A stretch of DNA of 64,000 nucleotides from Humulus lupulus (Eukaryota > Streptophyta > Magnoliopsida > Rosales > Cannabaceae). The position numbers were made by a program, and so were the translations under genes. The stretch lies in contig NC_084796.1 in assembly GCF_963169125.1 (NCBI RefSeq), positions 215,908,448 to 215,972,447 on the forward strand, read 5' to 3'. The notes under the pieces were generated by a model. The model saw only the letters and a list, made by a program, of their open reading frames with translations, was not told the origin of the DNA and did no database searches. How positions within the stretch are numbered: position 1 is the first letter of the stretch; the number at the start of each line of letters is the position of its first letter. Below, piece after piece: positions 33,485 through 45,356 of this stretch.

Positions 33485-35718
33485 TGTAACGCCCTAGATA
33501 GCTAGGATCGCTACACTGTGTACTTATAAAGGTGCAGGACTTGCTAATCAAGTAATTTAGTCAAAACGTGTCACTAAACCATAAATGTGCTAGGGTTAAA
33601 ATGGTTTTGGTCTCCAAAAGATACATTTCATATATTTAAACAGATTTACATATGGGATCCCAAAAAGGAACAGTGTTTAAAGGTTAGTTACAAAATTTCC
33701 AAAATACAGACTACCATCAGCAACTCTAAGGCAAAACATACATTTATAGCTTTTCTGTTCCTATTATCCTCTCAACCATGGCGGCTGAGTAGCTGGTCAT
33801 GTACATTTCGCTCACAAAGCTATCCAAGTCAGGGCTGATCAAGTTTTCCCTTGCCTTTACCTACACCACGTAGCACCCATGAGCCAAGGTCCAGCAAGAA
33901 AACATATTACACATCTCAACAATCATATCAAGAGAATATTTCGTCAAGCATGATCAACCACTTAACATTCCACATTAATCACATAGCATGTAATCAGAAT
34001 CAAAGAATGCAACCAATCATTAATAACAGTCAAATCACATAATAACTAGGGCTGAAAACTTAGGCTGCACCCTCTGTTTACCCCAGTGACTCCGGCCCGC
34101 TTAAACCGAGCTCAGTGCATAATAAGCTGTCCTCAGCTACTAGTGGCCAAGTTGCGCCCTGTGTGCAAGTGTAACCTTTGGCACTCTTAGGCCGTTGGTT
34201 TACTATTTACATGGCATAATACCATCCTTTTCAAAGCATATATATTAGGGAACCCTTAGTCCCATTAAAAATACACAACCAGGTGCAGTGTTCTTACCTT
34301 TGGCTTCCAAGTGAACTGGTTACGAGCGATGCTCCTTGAGCGCGATCCGATCCCCGATCCCTAGCTTAGCACCTAGTCACAACCAAGATAAAGGATACCA
34401 TCAACAATCTTAAATGAGCTTCTAGACAAAGTTCTAGTCTCCGGAACATTGAACTTCACCAAACATGGTAAAAGATTCAATCCCGAGCACCCTAGGTTAA
34501 ATTCCCAAGCCTAGAATCTCAAAATCCCAAAATACCTTAAGGGCAGCGACATTATCCACCCATGCTGCGGTATGGCCCCAACCAGAGGCCTCCCAAAGCC
34601 CAAAAACAGGTAAGGGTTGCGGCCCTACTCAGACCATGCCGCGGCCCGCCCTCCTTCTTCAGCACCCATCAGCTTCGAAGGGTCGCGGCTCTCCAAGAAC
34701 TATGCTGCGGCCCCACCCCTTCGAAACTAGGAAAACCTCAATTTTTGACTCTCAAACCTCATGCAAACTCACTCAAAAATACCCCAATTCAACAACTCAA
34801 TTATCCAAAAACTTCCCACGAGATTCCAGCAACATAACCCAGCTGAAACCAAGACTAGAAACCCATCAAAAACATATTTCAATCACTAAAACTTTCTAAC
34901 AGAAGAACACAAAACCCAGCCATAAAAACACTATAACTGAACCATTAAACCTTAAATTCGACCTTACCTCAACTGCAGAACCAATCCTTCAAGTTCTTTC
35001 TGGGCTAACTTCCAAGGTTCCAGCCTCAATTTGATCTTCAAATCCAAAACCCAAAAACCACTTAGAACACAACCAAAATAACAGAATTTGAACAACAGAA
35101 AATGAGTATCAATCTTTACCTTAGTCCTGGTTGAATTCCTTTGCTAAAATTGAGCTAATCCCTCAAGACCCAAGCCTAAATCACAGAGCTTTCAGCTGAG
35201 TTCCTCTAAGTTCCAAGAGTTTTCCTTTGAGAGAGAAAGGGAGAAAGAGGAAATTGTCAGTTTATTATGTTCTACTATTTTCTACAGCTCCTTAAGTCTA
35301 TCCTTAAGCAATTAAGCTAATCCCAAAGCTGGGGGTACCGGAAACGTCCCCGAGGGCAAATGGCAAAATTACCCAATATTCCCACCTAGACTTCCTAACC
35401 TCAAATATATCTCCAGTTATCTATTTTCATAACCCAGTAATCTAAATAACCACCCGATACTTGAAATACCCCTTGACTTGTCCTAAGTCAAATATTAAGC
35501 CCCGTTGTGACTTTCAAGCTATCTAGCTCCCTAAGATTCCCTCAAGTCGTCTGCTGCAGATTTATCCACATAATAATGTGGTTCTCACAAGTATAACATT
35601 TAATCACATTTATATTCATATAATCATACAAGCATGCTTATCATGTAATCATACATTAAATCAATAAATTCACACATAAACCAATTATGCCTTCCTGGCA
35701 CACTAATCAAGGCCCTTA
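33485..35718 (-). repeat. 3' LTR of Tekay-3 (inner edge rearranged)
   Basis: This LTR is collinear with 42409-44650 and begins TGTAACGCCCTAGATAG. At its inner edge the last 35-40 bases expected (ending GGGTCGTTACA or similar) are missing. They are replaced by a second copy of the sequence that normally lies inside the element beside the polypurine tract. Small open frames 33587-34042 and 34562-34899 recur in the other LTR only because the LTRs are copies, and have no protein signature. Confidence 0.93.
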
Positions 35719-35797
35719 GAATTTCGTCCTCGAAATTTACCTCAATAGCTATCCCCTCCTACTTAGAATTTCGTCCTCGAAATTTACCTGAATAGCT
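35715..35797. repeat. Duplicated polypurine-tract-proximal segment, Tekay-3
   Basis: A 36-bp segment beginning CTTAGAATTTCGTCCTCG is present at 35715-35750 and again at 35762-35797, with one mismatch. The polypurine tract (AGGAGGGGATAG on the minus strand, about 35750-35761) lies between them. Each copy contains the inverted repeat AATTTCG-TCCT-CGAAATT. In Tekay-2 only one copy exists, internal to the tract, so the outer copy here replaces the U3 start of the 3' LTR. Confidence 0.8.
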
Positions 35798-36488
35798 CGT
35801 GATACTGATCCCGCATCGCTGTCTCTAACTCCTAGGTCACTTCCTCGACCTTGCTATTTCTCCACAACACTTTCACTAAAAGAATTGTCTTATTTTGTAA
35901 GACTTTGTCCTTTCGATCCCAAATCTGAACTGGTCGCTCTTCATAGGACAAGTCTGTCTGCAACTCTAAGTCCTCATACTTCGGCACATGTGTCGTATTT
36001 GAAACATACTTCCGCAACATGGAGACATGGAATACATCATGAACTTCTGACAATGACGGTGGCAAAGCCAACCTGTATGCCACTTGTCCAATCCTTTCTA
36101 AAACCTCGAAAGGTCCAACAAACCGAGGGCTCAGCTGGCCCTTTACCCCAAATCTCCTCACCCCTCTCAGTGGTGAAACTCGCAGAAACACGTGGTCCCC
36201 AACCTGAAACTCCACGTCCCTACGCTTAGGACCAGCATAGCTTTTCTGTCTACTCTGCGAAGCGAGAATTTTGGCTCGAATCTTCTCGAATGCCTCATTG
36301 GTCTTTTGAACCATATCTGGCCCCAAATACCTTCTCTCACCCATCTCATCCCAATGAATAGGTGATCTACACTTCCTTCCATATAACATCTCGTAAGGAG
36401 CCACTCCAATCGTGGATTGGTAACTGTTATTATACGAGAATTCGATCAACGGAAGATAATTAGTCCAAGATCCCTCGAAGTCAATCAA
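35778..36488 (-). pseudogene. Tekay-3 integrase C-terminus with chromodomain-like tail
   Basis: The minus strand reads NYLPLIEFSYNNSYQSTIG, PYEMLYGRKCRSPIHWDEMG, then the GPF module (SPRFVGPFEVLERIGQVAYR), VHDVFHVSMLRKYVSNTTHV, and the tail YEERPVQIWDRKDKVLQNKT ... VLWRNSKVEEVT. The tail ends early at a TAG near 35829, where Tekay-2 has TGG (WEL). The rest of the tail (ELETAMRDQYHELFR) is readable after it to about 35780. Function would be strand transfer and chromatin targeting. Confidence 0.9.
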
Positions 36489-37102
36489 ACACGCCCTAAC
36501 ATGTCCTCCAATACTTGAATCATCCTCTCAGACTGTCCGTCACTCTGAGAATGAAAAGCTGTGCTAAACTTCAACTAAGTCCCCATGGCTCTATGCAGAG
36601 CTCCCAAAAACTTGGAGGTAAAGATAGGGTCTCGATCAGATACAATAGACTTTGGAACCCCATGGAGACAAAATATCTCCCTCACATACAACTCTGCATA
36701 CTGTTCCACTGAGTACGTCGACTTCACTAGCAGAAAATGAGCTGACTTGGTGTATCTGTCCACTATCACCCACACCGAGTCACAAAGTCCCACTGTTTTG
36801 GGTAATTCTCCCATGAAATCCATAGTGATGTCATCGCACTTCCACTCTGGGATACCCAAAGGCTGAAGCAATCTCGCTGGTCGCTGATGCTCAGCATTTA
36901 CCTGTTGACATGTCAAACATCTAGCCACATACTCTACCACATCCTTCTTCATCTCGGGCCACCAATATAATGCCCATAGATCCTGATACATCTTTGTGGT
37001 ACAAAGATGAAGCGAGTATGGCGTAGTGGGAGACTCATCCAGTATCTCTCCTCTGATCCCCTCATCAGCCGGAACACAAATCCGTCCCTGATATCGAAGC
37101 AT
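36489..37102 (-). pseudogene. Tekay-3 integrase zinc-binding and core domain
   Basis: From 37102 downwards the minus strand gives the HHCC domain (YSLHLCTTKMYQDLWALYWW ... CLTCQQVNAEHQRPARLL). The catalytic core follows with TMDFMGELPKTVGLCDSVWV, RYTKSAHFLLV and SIVSDRDPIFTSKFLGAL, so the first two aspartates of D,D,E are present. A frame break lies between 36575 and 36489, just before the block that carries the third acidic residue. The 36515-36712 plus-strand frame is a shadow. Confidence 0.9.
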
Positions 37103-37900
37103 ACCAGTCTTAGAAATAGAATAATCCTTAGTTGTACCCGTTAAGACATGCTGTCTAACCTCCTACAACTGCGCGTCTACAAACTGACCCTCCTTGATCT
37201 GCTCTAACAGGGTCGACTGCAAGGTAATATTTGCTAACTGGCCTACTACCAATTCTATCTTTTCCCTGACCATCTCATTAGCTAATTCTCTAGAAATCTA
37301 GGTGGAGCTATACAATTGTCCTGGGCCCCTCCTACTCAACGCATATGCCACCACATTGGCCTTCCCTGGGTGGTAAAGGATATCATAATCATAATCCTTA
37401 ACCAACTCCAACCAATGCCTCTGCCTCATGTTCAGATCCTTCTGAGTAAAGAAATACTTCAAACTCTTATGGCCAGTGTATATCTCGCACTTTTCCTCAT
37501 ACAGGTAATGACGCCACACCTTCAGTGCGAATACCACTGCTGCTAATTCCAAATCATGAGTAGGACATTGCTGCTCATACTCCTTCAGCTGACGCAATGC
37601 ATAAGATGTTACTTTCTCATTCTGCATCAACACACAGCCTAAACCCATCTTCGATGCATCACAATAGACCACAAACTTTCCTTCCTCTGAAGGAAGACTC
37701 AGCACAGGTATAAAAATAAGTCGTCGCTTCAATTCTTGAAAACTGTTCTCACACATCTCTGACCAAACAAACTTCTGATTCTTCCTCGTCAACTCTGTCA
37801 TTGGTGAAGAAATCTTTGAGAACCCCTCTATGAACCGTCTGTAATAACCTGCCAACCCAAGGAAACTCCGCACCTTCGAGGCGTCCTTGGCCTCGGCCAA
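37103..37900 (-). pseudogene. Tekay-3 RNase H
   Basis: A 200-codon segment (37298-37900) on the minus strand reads [38 protein letters not shown], then [18 protein letters not shown], the connection [20 protein letters not shown], and [16 protein letters not shown]. The DAS motif is kept, but the final ADALSRR-type motif reads AYALSRR, losing an aspartate that is usually conserved. 37103-37297 is the degenerate linker to integrase. In an active element this domain degrades the RNA strand after copying. Confidence 0.9.
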
Positions 37901-38046
37901 TCTCTTACTGCTTCTACCTTGGACAGATCCACCTTAATCCCTTCTGCTCCAACTATATGCCCAAGAAACGTCACCTCTGGCAACCAAAACTCACACTTCT
38001 TAAACTTGGAGTATAGTTGATGCTCCCTTAACCTTTGTAAAACCTA

Positions 38047-39471
38047 TCAAAGATGCTGCTCATGCTCTGCCTCTGAACTGGAGTAAACCAAGATGTCGTC
38101 AATGAAGAGAATGACGAACTGATCTAAGAAGTCCCTGAACACCCTGTTCATCATATCCATAAAAGTTGTCGGGGCATTGGTCAGACAAAAAGACATGACC
38201 AAGAACCCATAATGCCCATACCGTGTTCGAATAGCCGTCTTCAATATATCCTCATCTTTGATCCTCAGCTGGTGATAACCAGATCGAAGATCAATCTTTG
38301 AGAACACTGTCTTTCCCTGTAGCTGATCGAACAATTCATCAATCCTTGGTAGAGGGTACTTATTCTTGATAGTCAACTTGTTCAATTCTCTGTAGTCTAT
38401 ACACATCCTCAGAGTCCCGTCCTTCTTCTTAACAAACAACACTGGTGCGCCCCATGGAGAATAACTAGGCTTGATGAATCCCAAATCTAGCAGTTCTTGC
38501 AACTGTATCTTCAATTCCTTCAACTCTGCTGGGGCCATCCTATATGGTACCTGTGACACTGGTTCTGTCCCAAGTGCTAACTCAATCTCAAATTGAATCT
38601 CCCTGCGCGGCGGCAACCCTGGTAGATCCTTAGGGAATACGTCTAAGAACTCACACACCAATCTGGTCTCTCCCAGCTCCGCTGGCATAACCCTGGTAGT
38701 ATCCACCACACTAGCCAGAAAAGCTACACATCCACCCTGTAACAAGTCTCTGGCTCTCAATGTTGAAATCATGGGTACATGGGGTCTAGACACCGCACCC
38801 ACAAAGACGAAAGGATCCTCGCCCTCAGGCTCAAAAGTCACCATCTTCTTCCTACAGTCAATAGTAGCTCCATACCTGACCAACCAATCAATCCCTAAGA
38901 TCATATCAAAATCCTCCATATCTAACTCAATCAGATCCACCGAAAGTTCTCTACTATCAACCATCACTAGCAGTGCCCTAATCCATCTCCTAGAAACTAC
39001 CAGTTCCCCTGTAGGCAATAAAGTCCCAAGCCCTGCAGTCTGATATTCACTAGGTCTACATAGTCTATCAATCACTTTACTAGAAACAAAGGAGTGTGTA
39101 GCACCAGAATCAATCAATACAGTAAAAGGAGTGCCAGAGCTAGAAAGCTGACCAGTAACTACCGAGGGACTAGCCTCAGCCTCAGCCTCTGCCTGTGTCA
39201 AGGTGAATACTCGAGCTGGAGTCATGCTATCCACCTTTCCTACTTCACCTTTCTTCACTGCTGGGCAATCTTTCCTGAGATGCCCCACTGCTCCGCACAC
39301 AAAGCAAGCCTTGGCCCGACACTCGCCCAGATGGCATCCTCTACACCTCAGGCACTCCAAATAGGTCTGCCATGCCTCGCTGCCACCCCTAAAGGCCACC
39401 CTGTCCACCCCGACCCCTCCTATCAGGACCAGCAGCGGTCGAAGTGTCAGGGGTCTTTCTCTTGAAGTCAC
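38047..39471 (-). pseudogene. Tekay-3 zinc knuckle, protease and reverse transcriptase
   Basis: This 474-codon open segment is the best-preserved coding piece in the window. In order it has the CCHC knuckle ([15 protein letters not shown], near residue 56), the aspartic protease ([20 protein letters not shown], near residue 118, catalytic Asp present), and reverse transcriptase with [39 protein letters not shown] and the catalytic FIDDILVYS. One conserved glycine is lost (MSFCLTNAP instead of MSFGLTNAP). It ends at a stop after EHEQHL. Downstream 37901-38046 continues RT in a broken frame. Gag reads into it from the +1 side near 39400-39470. Confidence 0.93.
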
Positions 39472-40329
39472 TGGGGCCTCCGCCCCTACCTGTCCCTGAA
39501 TAAGGAGGCACCACTCTGCGGCCCCCGCGTCTCACCGCGCTTTCTTTCCAAATCTTGTTCTCCGCTTCCTCAGCGGTAAGAGCCTTCTCAACGGCTTGGG
39601 CATAAGTTGTTCTTCCAGGTACCGTTGTAATTCTAACATCCCGGGCTATCATAGCATTAAGCCCCTGATAAATCTATCTTGCCTAGCCGCATTAGTAGGC
39701 ACAAGATCTGGTGAAAATTTCACAAGTCTGTCAAATTTTAGGGCATATTCAGTAACGGTCATATTGCCCTTCACCAAACCCACGAACTCATTAACTTTTG
39801 CTGCCCTGACGGCAACATTGTAGTATTTCTAACTGAATAAGTCTCTGAAACCTTCCCAACTCAAAGCAGTAACATCCCTGGTCTACGATGCCACTTCTCA
39901 CCAGATGCGAGCATCCTCTCTCAACATATAAGTGGCACAGGCCACTTTATCATGCCTCTCTACTCTCATGAAATCCAGAATTGTAGTAATCATGGTAAGC
40001 CATTACTCGGCTTTCAATGGATCCGGTCCACCCTCAAAGATTGGAGGCTGCTGCTTCCTGAACCGCTCATACAATGGCTCCCACCTATTTCTAACCTCTC
40101 TAGATTGCACAACTTGTACCATTGCAGGTGGTACAATAGGGGCAGCACTCCCTGATGGAGCCTACTGTCGCAAAATACGGATCTGCTCATCTTGGCTCTG
40201 CAACCGAGCCTGCATATCGGCCATAAGTTGCTGCCAGTTCTAAGGGACTGGCGGAGGAATCTGGCCCTGGTCATCACCCACGGTCCCAGACCTAGTGCTG
40301 GCTAGTCGCGTAGATTTTCTTGGACGCAT
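39389..40329 (-). pseudogene. Tekay-3 gag
   Basis: The probable start is at 40329 on the minus strand (MRPRKSTRLASTRSGTVGDD). The conserved gag core is broken by frameshifts between 40240 and 39653. The C-terminal part is open at 39389-39652 (RDVRITTVPGRTTYAQAVEK, ALTAEEAENKIWKES, then a Gly/Arg-rich region). The same start motif, M-x-PR-x-S-x-RLA, is seen in the plus-strand scrap near 13792, which supports this ATG. Confidence 0.85.
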
Positions 40330-40508
40330 AGCTATCCAAGTCAATCTGCAATCAACGACTTGGCAATCAGACCATGATGACAGGGTAAAAGCTTCGCCAA
40401 AATTGACCAATGGAATATAACCACACACAAACAATCAACATATAAGCATCTATCCTCATGCACCAGCTGCTAATAAGCATACCCCAACATCCTCACACAA
40501 TAGCTATG

Positions 40509-42093
40509 TGTTGACGGTGAGAACTCGTCAACCAAATTAAGTTAGAAAAATAGAAATGTAGAGATTATCAAAAGAAAAACTTTAAAGATCTAATTGGAAA
40601 CTCAAAGAACACTTGCAAAAGAAAAATGGTGAACTGAATTTGTATTTCTTATGGTGTAATACTACAATGTTTTTTCCAACCCCCTTCCTAGTGGAAGTGG
40701 AGTTTCTTTTATAGTGGGCTCTAATGGCCCCTGATACAATGTGGTCTAGGGGACCAGGTAGTATGCAAGTACACTGTCAGGTGAGTGGTCTCATGGGTAG
40801 TGGTGTCTGCTCCAGTACATGATCAGGGTTGGTGGGAGCACCTCCACTTTAGTACTTGATTGTGCCTCCACTAGTCGCCCAGTACGGGTGTCAGAGGAGT
40901 GGCTAGTGAGGACAACAACATGTACCTCACTCGTACTACCACTTCTTATCTGGTGTGGGTATTATGTCCATAATCTAACTCCTTTTGGTTTGTTAGTGCG
41001 CTCCATACCCATAGGAAAAATGGTGCCCCGTTGGTGGCACTAATCTTAGGGAGAGAGATGAGGCCTCTTCAACGAAGCCTGCTACGTATACGGTAAGACT
41101 TGACACCCATGTGTGAGTCGTTGATCTCACTTCATGAGATCAATGCCCTGTGGCCCCCATTTGCGAGGGGCAGGTGCGAGGCAGTAAGGACCCACGCAAT
41201 GGTCGTGCCTTGCGAGGCTCCTAAGGGTGAGGGACCTTGCTATGCTTGCCTCCTTGCGGAACGGATCCAGGCGTGTGAGGCGATGGCGTGATGGCCTCCC
41301 GAGAAGGTGATGGCCCGAGGGCCTCGCGGAGGCGTAGGTGCATGAGGGCCTCACGTGGCACACTTCTTGGGTACGCCCAATGGCCTCGCGAGAAGATGTT
41401 GGCCTGAGGGCCTCGTGGAGGTGAAAGCGCATGAGGGCCTCGTGCGGCGCATGTCCTGGGCGTGCACGATGGCCTCGCGAGAAGGTGATGGCCCGAGGGC
41501 CTCGCGGAGGCGCAGGTGCATGAGGGTCTCACGCGGCGCATCTCCTGGGCGCGCATGATGGCCCGAGGGCCTCGCGGAGGCGCAAGTGCATGAGGGCCTC
41601 GTGGGGCGCAGCTCCTGGGCGCGCAAGATGGCCTCGGGAGAAAATGATGGCCCGAGGGCCTCGCGGAGGCGCAGGCGCATGAAGGCCTCGCATGGCGCAG
41701 CTCCTGGGCGTGCACGATGGCCTCACGATAAGGTGACGGCCTGAGGGCCTCGCCGAGGCGCAGGCGCATGAGGGCCTCGCGTGGTACATTTCTTGTGCAT
41801 GGACGATGGCCTGGCGAGAAGGTGATGGCCCGAGGGCCTCGTGGAGGCGCAGGCGCATGAGGGCCTAGCATGGCACGCCTTCTGGGCACACCCAATGGCC
41901 TCATGAGAAGATGATCGCCCGAGGGCCTCGTGGAGGCGCAGGCACATGAGGTCCTCGCGTGGATCACCTCCTGGGCACGCCCAATGGCCTCGCGAGAAGA
42001 TAGTGTCCCAAGGGTCTAATGAAGGCGTAGGCGCATGAGGGCCTTATCACGTGCTTTGGATCTTTTACAAGCATGGGATTTTGAGCATCCACA
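40509..42093 (-). repeat. Solo LTR Z2 (family Z), duplication CTATG
   Basis: This 1585-bp sequence (TGTTGACGGTGAGAACTCG ... GAGCATCCACA) is flanked by perfect CTATG at 40504-40508 and 42094-42098. It lies in the untranslated leader of Tekay-3, between its primer-binding site and gag. It is homologous to Z1 at both ends. The minus-strand TATA box (CTATAAAAG) is at 40706-40714. A long GC-rich tandem array lies upstream of it in the sense direction. The several long minus-strand frames (for example 41221-41967) come from this array and are discussed under rejected items. Confidence 0.95.
41291..42055. repeat. 89-bp GC-rich tandem repeat in LTR Z2
   Basis: Nine units start with ATGGCC(T/C)C or similar at 41291, 41380, 41469, 41558, 41628, 41717, 41806, 41895 and 41984. 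All steps are 89 bp except the fourth unit, which is 70 bp because of an internal deletion. The core is CCCGAGGGCCTCGCGGAGGC. The unit differs in length from the 36-bp repeat of Z1, yet both sit in the same U3 position, so each copy carries its own expansion. Confidence 0.92.
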
Positions 42094-42393
42094 CTATGTA
42101 ACAAGCATTCATCCATACACAATATACAATTAATCATCCAATCATCCAAATATTCATGTACATGCATGGTGATGCTAATAAACATGCCTCAATATTGTCA
42201 CACAACAGTCAAGGGCCAGGCCCTATCAGGATCTCATGCTCCCTATTAATCCAACAGATAACAACAATCATAGTTCATTCCAGGCATATAAGCATATAAG
42301 CACATATACACATTACCAAACCCTGAATCGAGCATGTCTCTAGCAGCGAATGTACATGTCCATCCGGTCTTCAGGAACCCTTAAACCTAGGAC

Positions 42394-42405
42394 ACTCTGA
42401 TACTA
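42394..42405 (-). other. Primer-binding site of Tekay-3
   Basis: The minus strand reads TAGTATCAGAGT three bases after the 5' LTR. It differs from the initiator-Met site TGGTATCAGAGC at two positions, both transitions, consistent with decay after insertion. Confidence 0.85.
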
Positions 42406-42408
42406 AGT

Positions 42409-44650
42409 TGTAACACCCTGGATAGCCAAGACCGCTATACTATGTACTTATAAAGGTGCAGGATTTGCTAATCAAGTAATTTAGTCAAAACGTGTTACTA
42501 AACCATAAATGTGCTAGGGTTAAAATGGTTTTGGTCTCCAAAAGATACATTTTATATTTTTAAACAGATTTACATATGGGATCCCAAAAAGGAAGAGCAT
42601 TTAAAGGTTAGTTACAAAATTTCCAAAATACAGACTACCATCAACCACTCTAAGGCAAAACAGACATTTATAGCTTTTATGTTCCTGTTATCCTCTCAAC
42701 CGTGGCGGCTGAGCAGCTGGTCATGTACATTCTGCTCACAGAGCTCTCCAAGTCGGGGCTGATCAAGTTTGCCCTTGCCTTTACTTGCACCACGTAGCAC
42801 CCGTAAACCAAGGCCCAGCAAGAAAACATATTACACATCTCAACAATCATATCAAGAGAATAATTCGTCAAGCATGATCAACCACTTAACATTCCACATT
42901 AATCACACAGCATGTAATCAGAATCAAAGAATGACACCAATCATTAATAACAGTCAAATCACATAATAACTAGGGCTGAAAACTTAGGCCGCACCCTCTG
43001 TTTACCCCACTGACTCCGGTCCGCTTTAACCAAGCTCAGTGCATAATAAGCTGTCCTCAGCTACCAGTGGCCGAGCTGCGCCCTGTGCACAAGTGTAACC
43101 TTTGGCACTCTTAGGCCATTGGTTTACTATTTACATGGCATAATACCATCCATTTCAAAGCATATATATTAGGGAACCCTTAGTCCCATTACAAATACAC
43201 AACCAGGTACAGTTTTCTTACCTTTGGCTTCCAAGTGAACTGGTTACGAGCGATGCTCCTTGAGCACGATCCGATCCCCAAGCCCAACCTTACCACCTAG
43301 TCACAACCAAGATAAAGGATACCATCAACAATCTTAAACGATCTTCTAGACAAAGTTCTAGTCTCCGGAACATTGAACTTCACCAAACATGGTAAAAGAT
43401 TCAATCCCGAGCACCCTAGGTTAAATTCCCAAGCCTAGAATCTCAAACTCCCAAAATCCCTTAAGGGTCGCGGCATTATACACCCATTCTGCGGCATGGC
43501 CCCAACCAGAGGGCTCCCAATGCCCAAAAACAGGTAAGGGTCGCGGCCCGCCCCCCTTCCTCAGCACCCATCAGCTTCGGCAGGTCGCGGCTCACCAAGA
43601 ACTATGCCGCGGCCCCACCCCTTCGAACCCAGAAAAACCTCCAATTTTTACTCTCAAACCTCATACAAACTCACTCAAAACTACCTCAATTCCACAACTC
43701 AATTGTCCAAAAACTTCCCACGAGATTCCAGCAACATAACCCAGCTGAAACCTAGACTAGAAACCCATCAATAACCTATTTCAATCACTGAAACTTTCTA
43801 ACTCAAGAACACAAAAACACAGCCATGGAAACACTATAACTCAACCATTAAACCTTAAATTCGACCTTACCTCAACAGCAGAACTAATCCTTCAAGAGCT
43901 TTCTGGGCTAACTTCCAAGATTCTAGCCTCAATTTGATCTTCAAATCCAAAACCCAAAACCCACTTAGAACACAACCAAAATCACAGAATTTCAACAACA
44001 GAAAATGAGAATCAATCTTTACCTTAGTCCTAGTTGAATTCCTTTGCTAAAATTGAGCTAATCCCTCAAGACCAAAGCCTAAATCACAGAGCTTTCAGCT
44101 GAGTTCCTCTAAGTTCCAAGAGTTTTCCTTTGAGAGAGAAAGGGAGAAAGAGGAAAGAGTCGGTTTATTATGTTCTACTATTTTCTACAGCTCCTTAAGT
44201 CTATCCTTAGGCGATTAAGCTAATCCCAAAGCTCGGGGTACCGGAAACGTCCCCGAGAGCAAATGGTAAAATTCCCCAATATTCCCACCTAGACTTCCTA
44301 ACCTCAAATATATCTCCAATTATTTATAATCATAACTCGGTAATCTAAATAACTACTCGATACCTGAAATACCCCTTGACTCGTCCAAAGTCAAATATTA
44401 AGCCCCGTTGTGACTTTCCCGCTATCTAGCTCCCTAAGATCGCCTCAAGTCGCCTGCTGCAGATTTATCCACATAATAATGTGGTTCTCACAAGTATAAC
44501 ATTTAATGACATTTATATTCATATAATCATACAAGCATGCTTATCATGTAATCATGCATTAAATCAATAAATTCACACATAAACCAATTATGCCCTCCTG
44601 GCACACTAATCAAGGCCCTTAAGCCATATTAGTGATTTTGGGTCGTTCGA
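42409..44650 (-). repeat. 5' LTR of Tekay-3
   Basis: This 2242-bp LTR starts TGTAACACCCTGG. Its outer end reads GGGTCGTTCGA instead of the expected GTTACA, immediately before the duplication CAACG. Together with 33485-35718 it forms the LTR pair of the element. The small frames 42511-42966 mirror those of the partner LTR. Confidence 0.94.
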
Positions 44651-44655
44651 CAACG

Positions 44656-44860
44656 CTTCCAAAAAGTTCACTTGCACCACTGGCCACTAAGGTTCTGGTA
44701 AGGTCGAGTGCAACGGTGCTGGTGGAGTCCCATCGACCACTCTGATCGAACTGACCGTCAAAGGAAAAGGGGGGACATGATTTTTACGACATGAGCAATG
44801 TGGACGGGTTCAACATACCAGATTTGGTTATGCAAGCAATCATCATGCCAGGTCAATATC
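44656..44860 (+). pseudogene. Thaumatin-like protein pseudogene, part 2 of 3
   Basis: The frame from 33484 continues through ASKKFTCTTGH, a stop where the family has aspartate-cysteine, then GSGKVECNGAGGVPSTTLIE and LTVKGKGG. A one-base frameshift near 44775 follows, then HDFYDMSNVDGFNIPDLVMQ. This is the central part of the family, including the acidic-cleft region (FYDxSxVDGFN). It is cut at 44860 by CACTA-2. The first five bases after Tekay-3 (44651-44655) are its target duplication. Confidence 0.9.
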
Positions 44861-45356
44861 CACTACACCAAATACCCATTTCCATAACACATGAATATAA
44901 TACTAACAAAAAAGTGTTATGCTAGAGTACTATAATGGGCCACTTTGTGAAAAAAAGGGCGGTAATAATACTCCATCCCACGCCACTTTGATTTTTTTTC
45001 ATTTGTGACCTGAAAATTTGTGAGACCCGAGAGAGACCCAATTCTCATACCTTTTTTCCCCTTCTCCTTCTCGTCTCTCTCTTCCCTTCACCCTAGCCGC
45101 ACTCCCGTAACCACCATCATCCTCAGCTCCGACCACCTAACCACACCACAAGAATTTTATTCTCAATCTTTCTCTCTCCCATTTCTCCTCATCCCCGATT
45201 GTCTCATCCATTTCTCCAATCATCCTCATGGATTTCTAGCAATCATTCTCGCGACTTCTCTAAACCATCTGGAAAGCTTTCGTATCCTCAAAAAATAGGT
45301 ATGTTCTTACTCAGCTGCTTAAAAATTGTTTCAATCCAATTGAAATAAAGCACTGG
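44861..45356 (+). other. CACTA-2 left end with leader-like sequence
   Basis: The terminal repeat is followed by AACAC/GTGTTAT motifs (44888-44925), like those at the right end. A pyrimidine-rich stretch follows (45050-45100 and 45165-45190). The open frame 45020-45298 reads as Ser/Pro/Phe-rich low-complexity sequence without a family signature. It looks like a captured 5' leader rather than a gene. Confidence 0.5.

Larger units (their letters stand above)
33485..44650 (-). mobile_element. Tekay-3: near-complete gypsy chromovirus in the TLP pseudogene
   Basis: This minus-strand element has two LTRs (33485-35718 and 42409-44650) and duplication CAACG at 33480-33484 and 44651-44655. It contains a primer-binding site, gag, CCHC knuckle, protease, reverse transcriptase, RNase H, integrase with GPF module and chromodomain-like tail. 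After removing solo LTR Z2 (40509-42093) it is about 9.6 kb. By eye the first 330 or so bases of the two LTRs differ at about 20 places, mostly transitions, so insertion is not very recent. Stops and frameshifts break gag and pol, but the longest segment is still 474 codons. Confidence 0.96.

Noticed and set aside
41127..41967. Several long overlapping minus-strand open frames (up to 248 codons) in a GC-rich region, translating as Arg/Pro/Ala/His-rich repeats
   Set aside because: They lie in the nine-unit 89-bp tandem array of solo LTR Z2. As 89 is not a multiple of three, the same repeat is read in successive frames, and stop codons are rare because the array is GC-rich. The homologous LTR Z1 does not encode the same protein.
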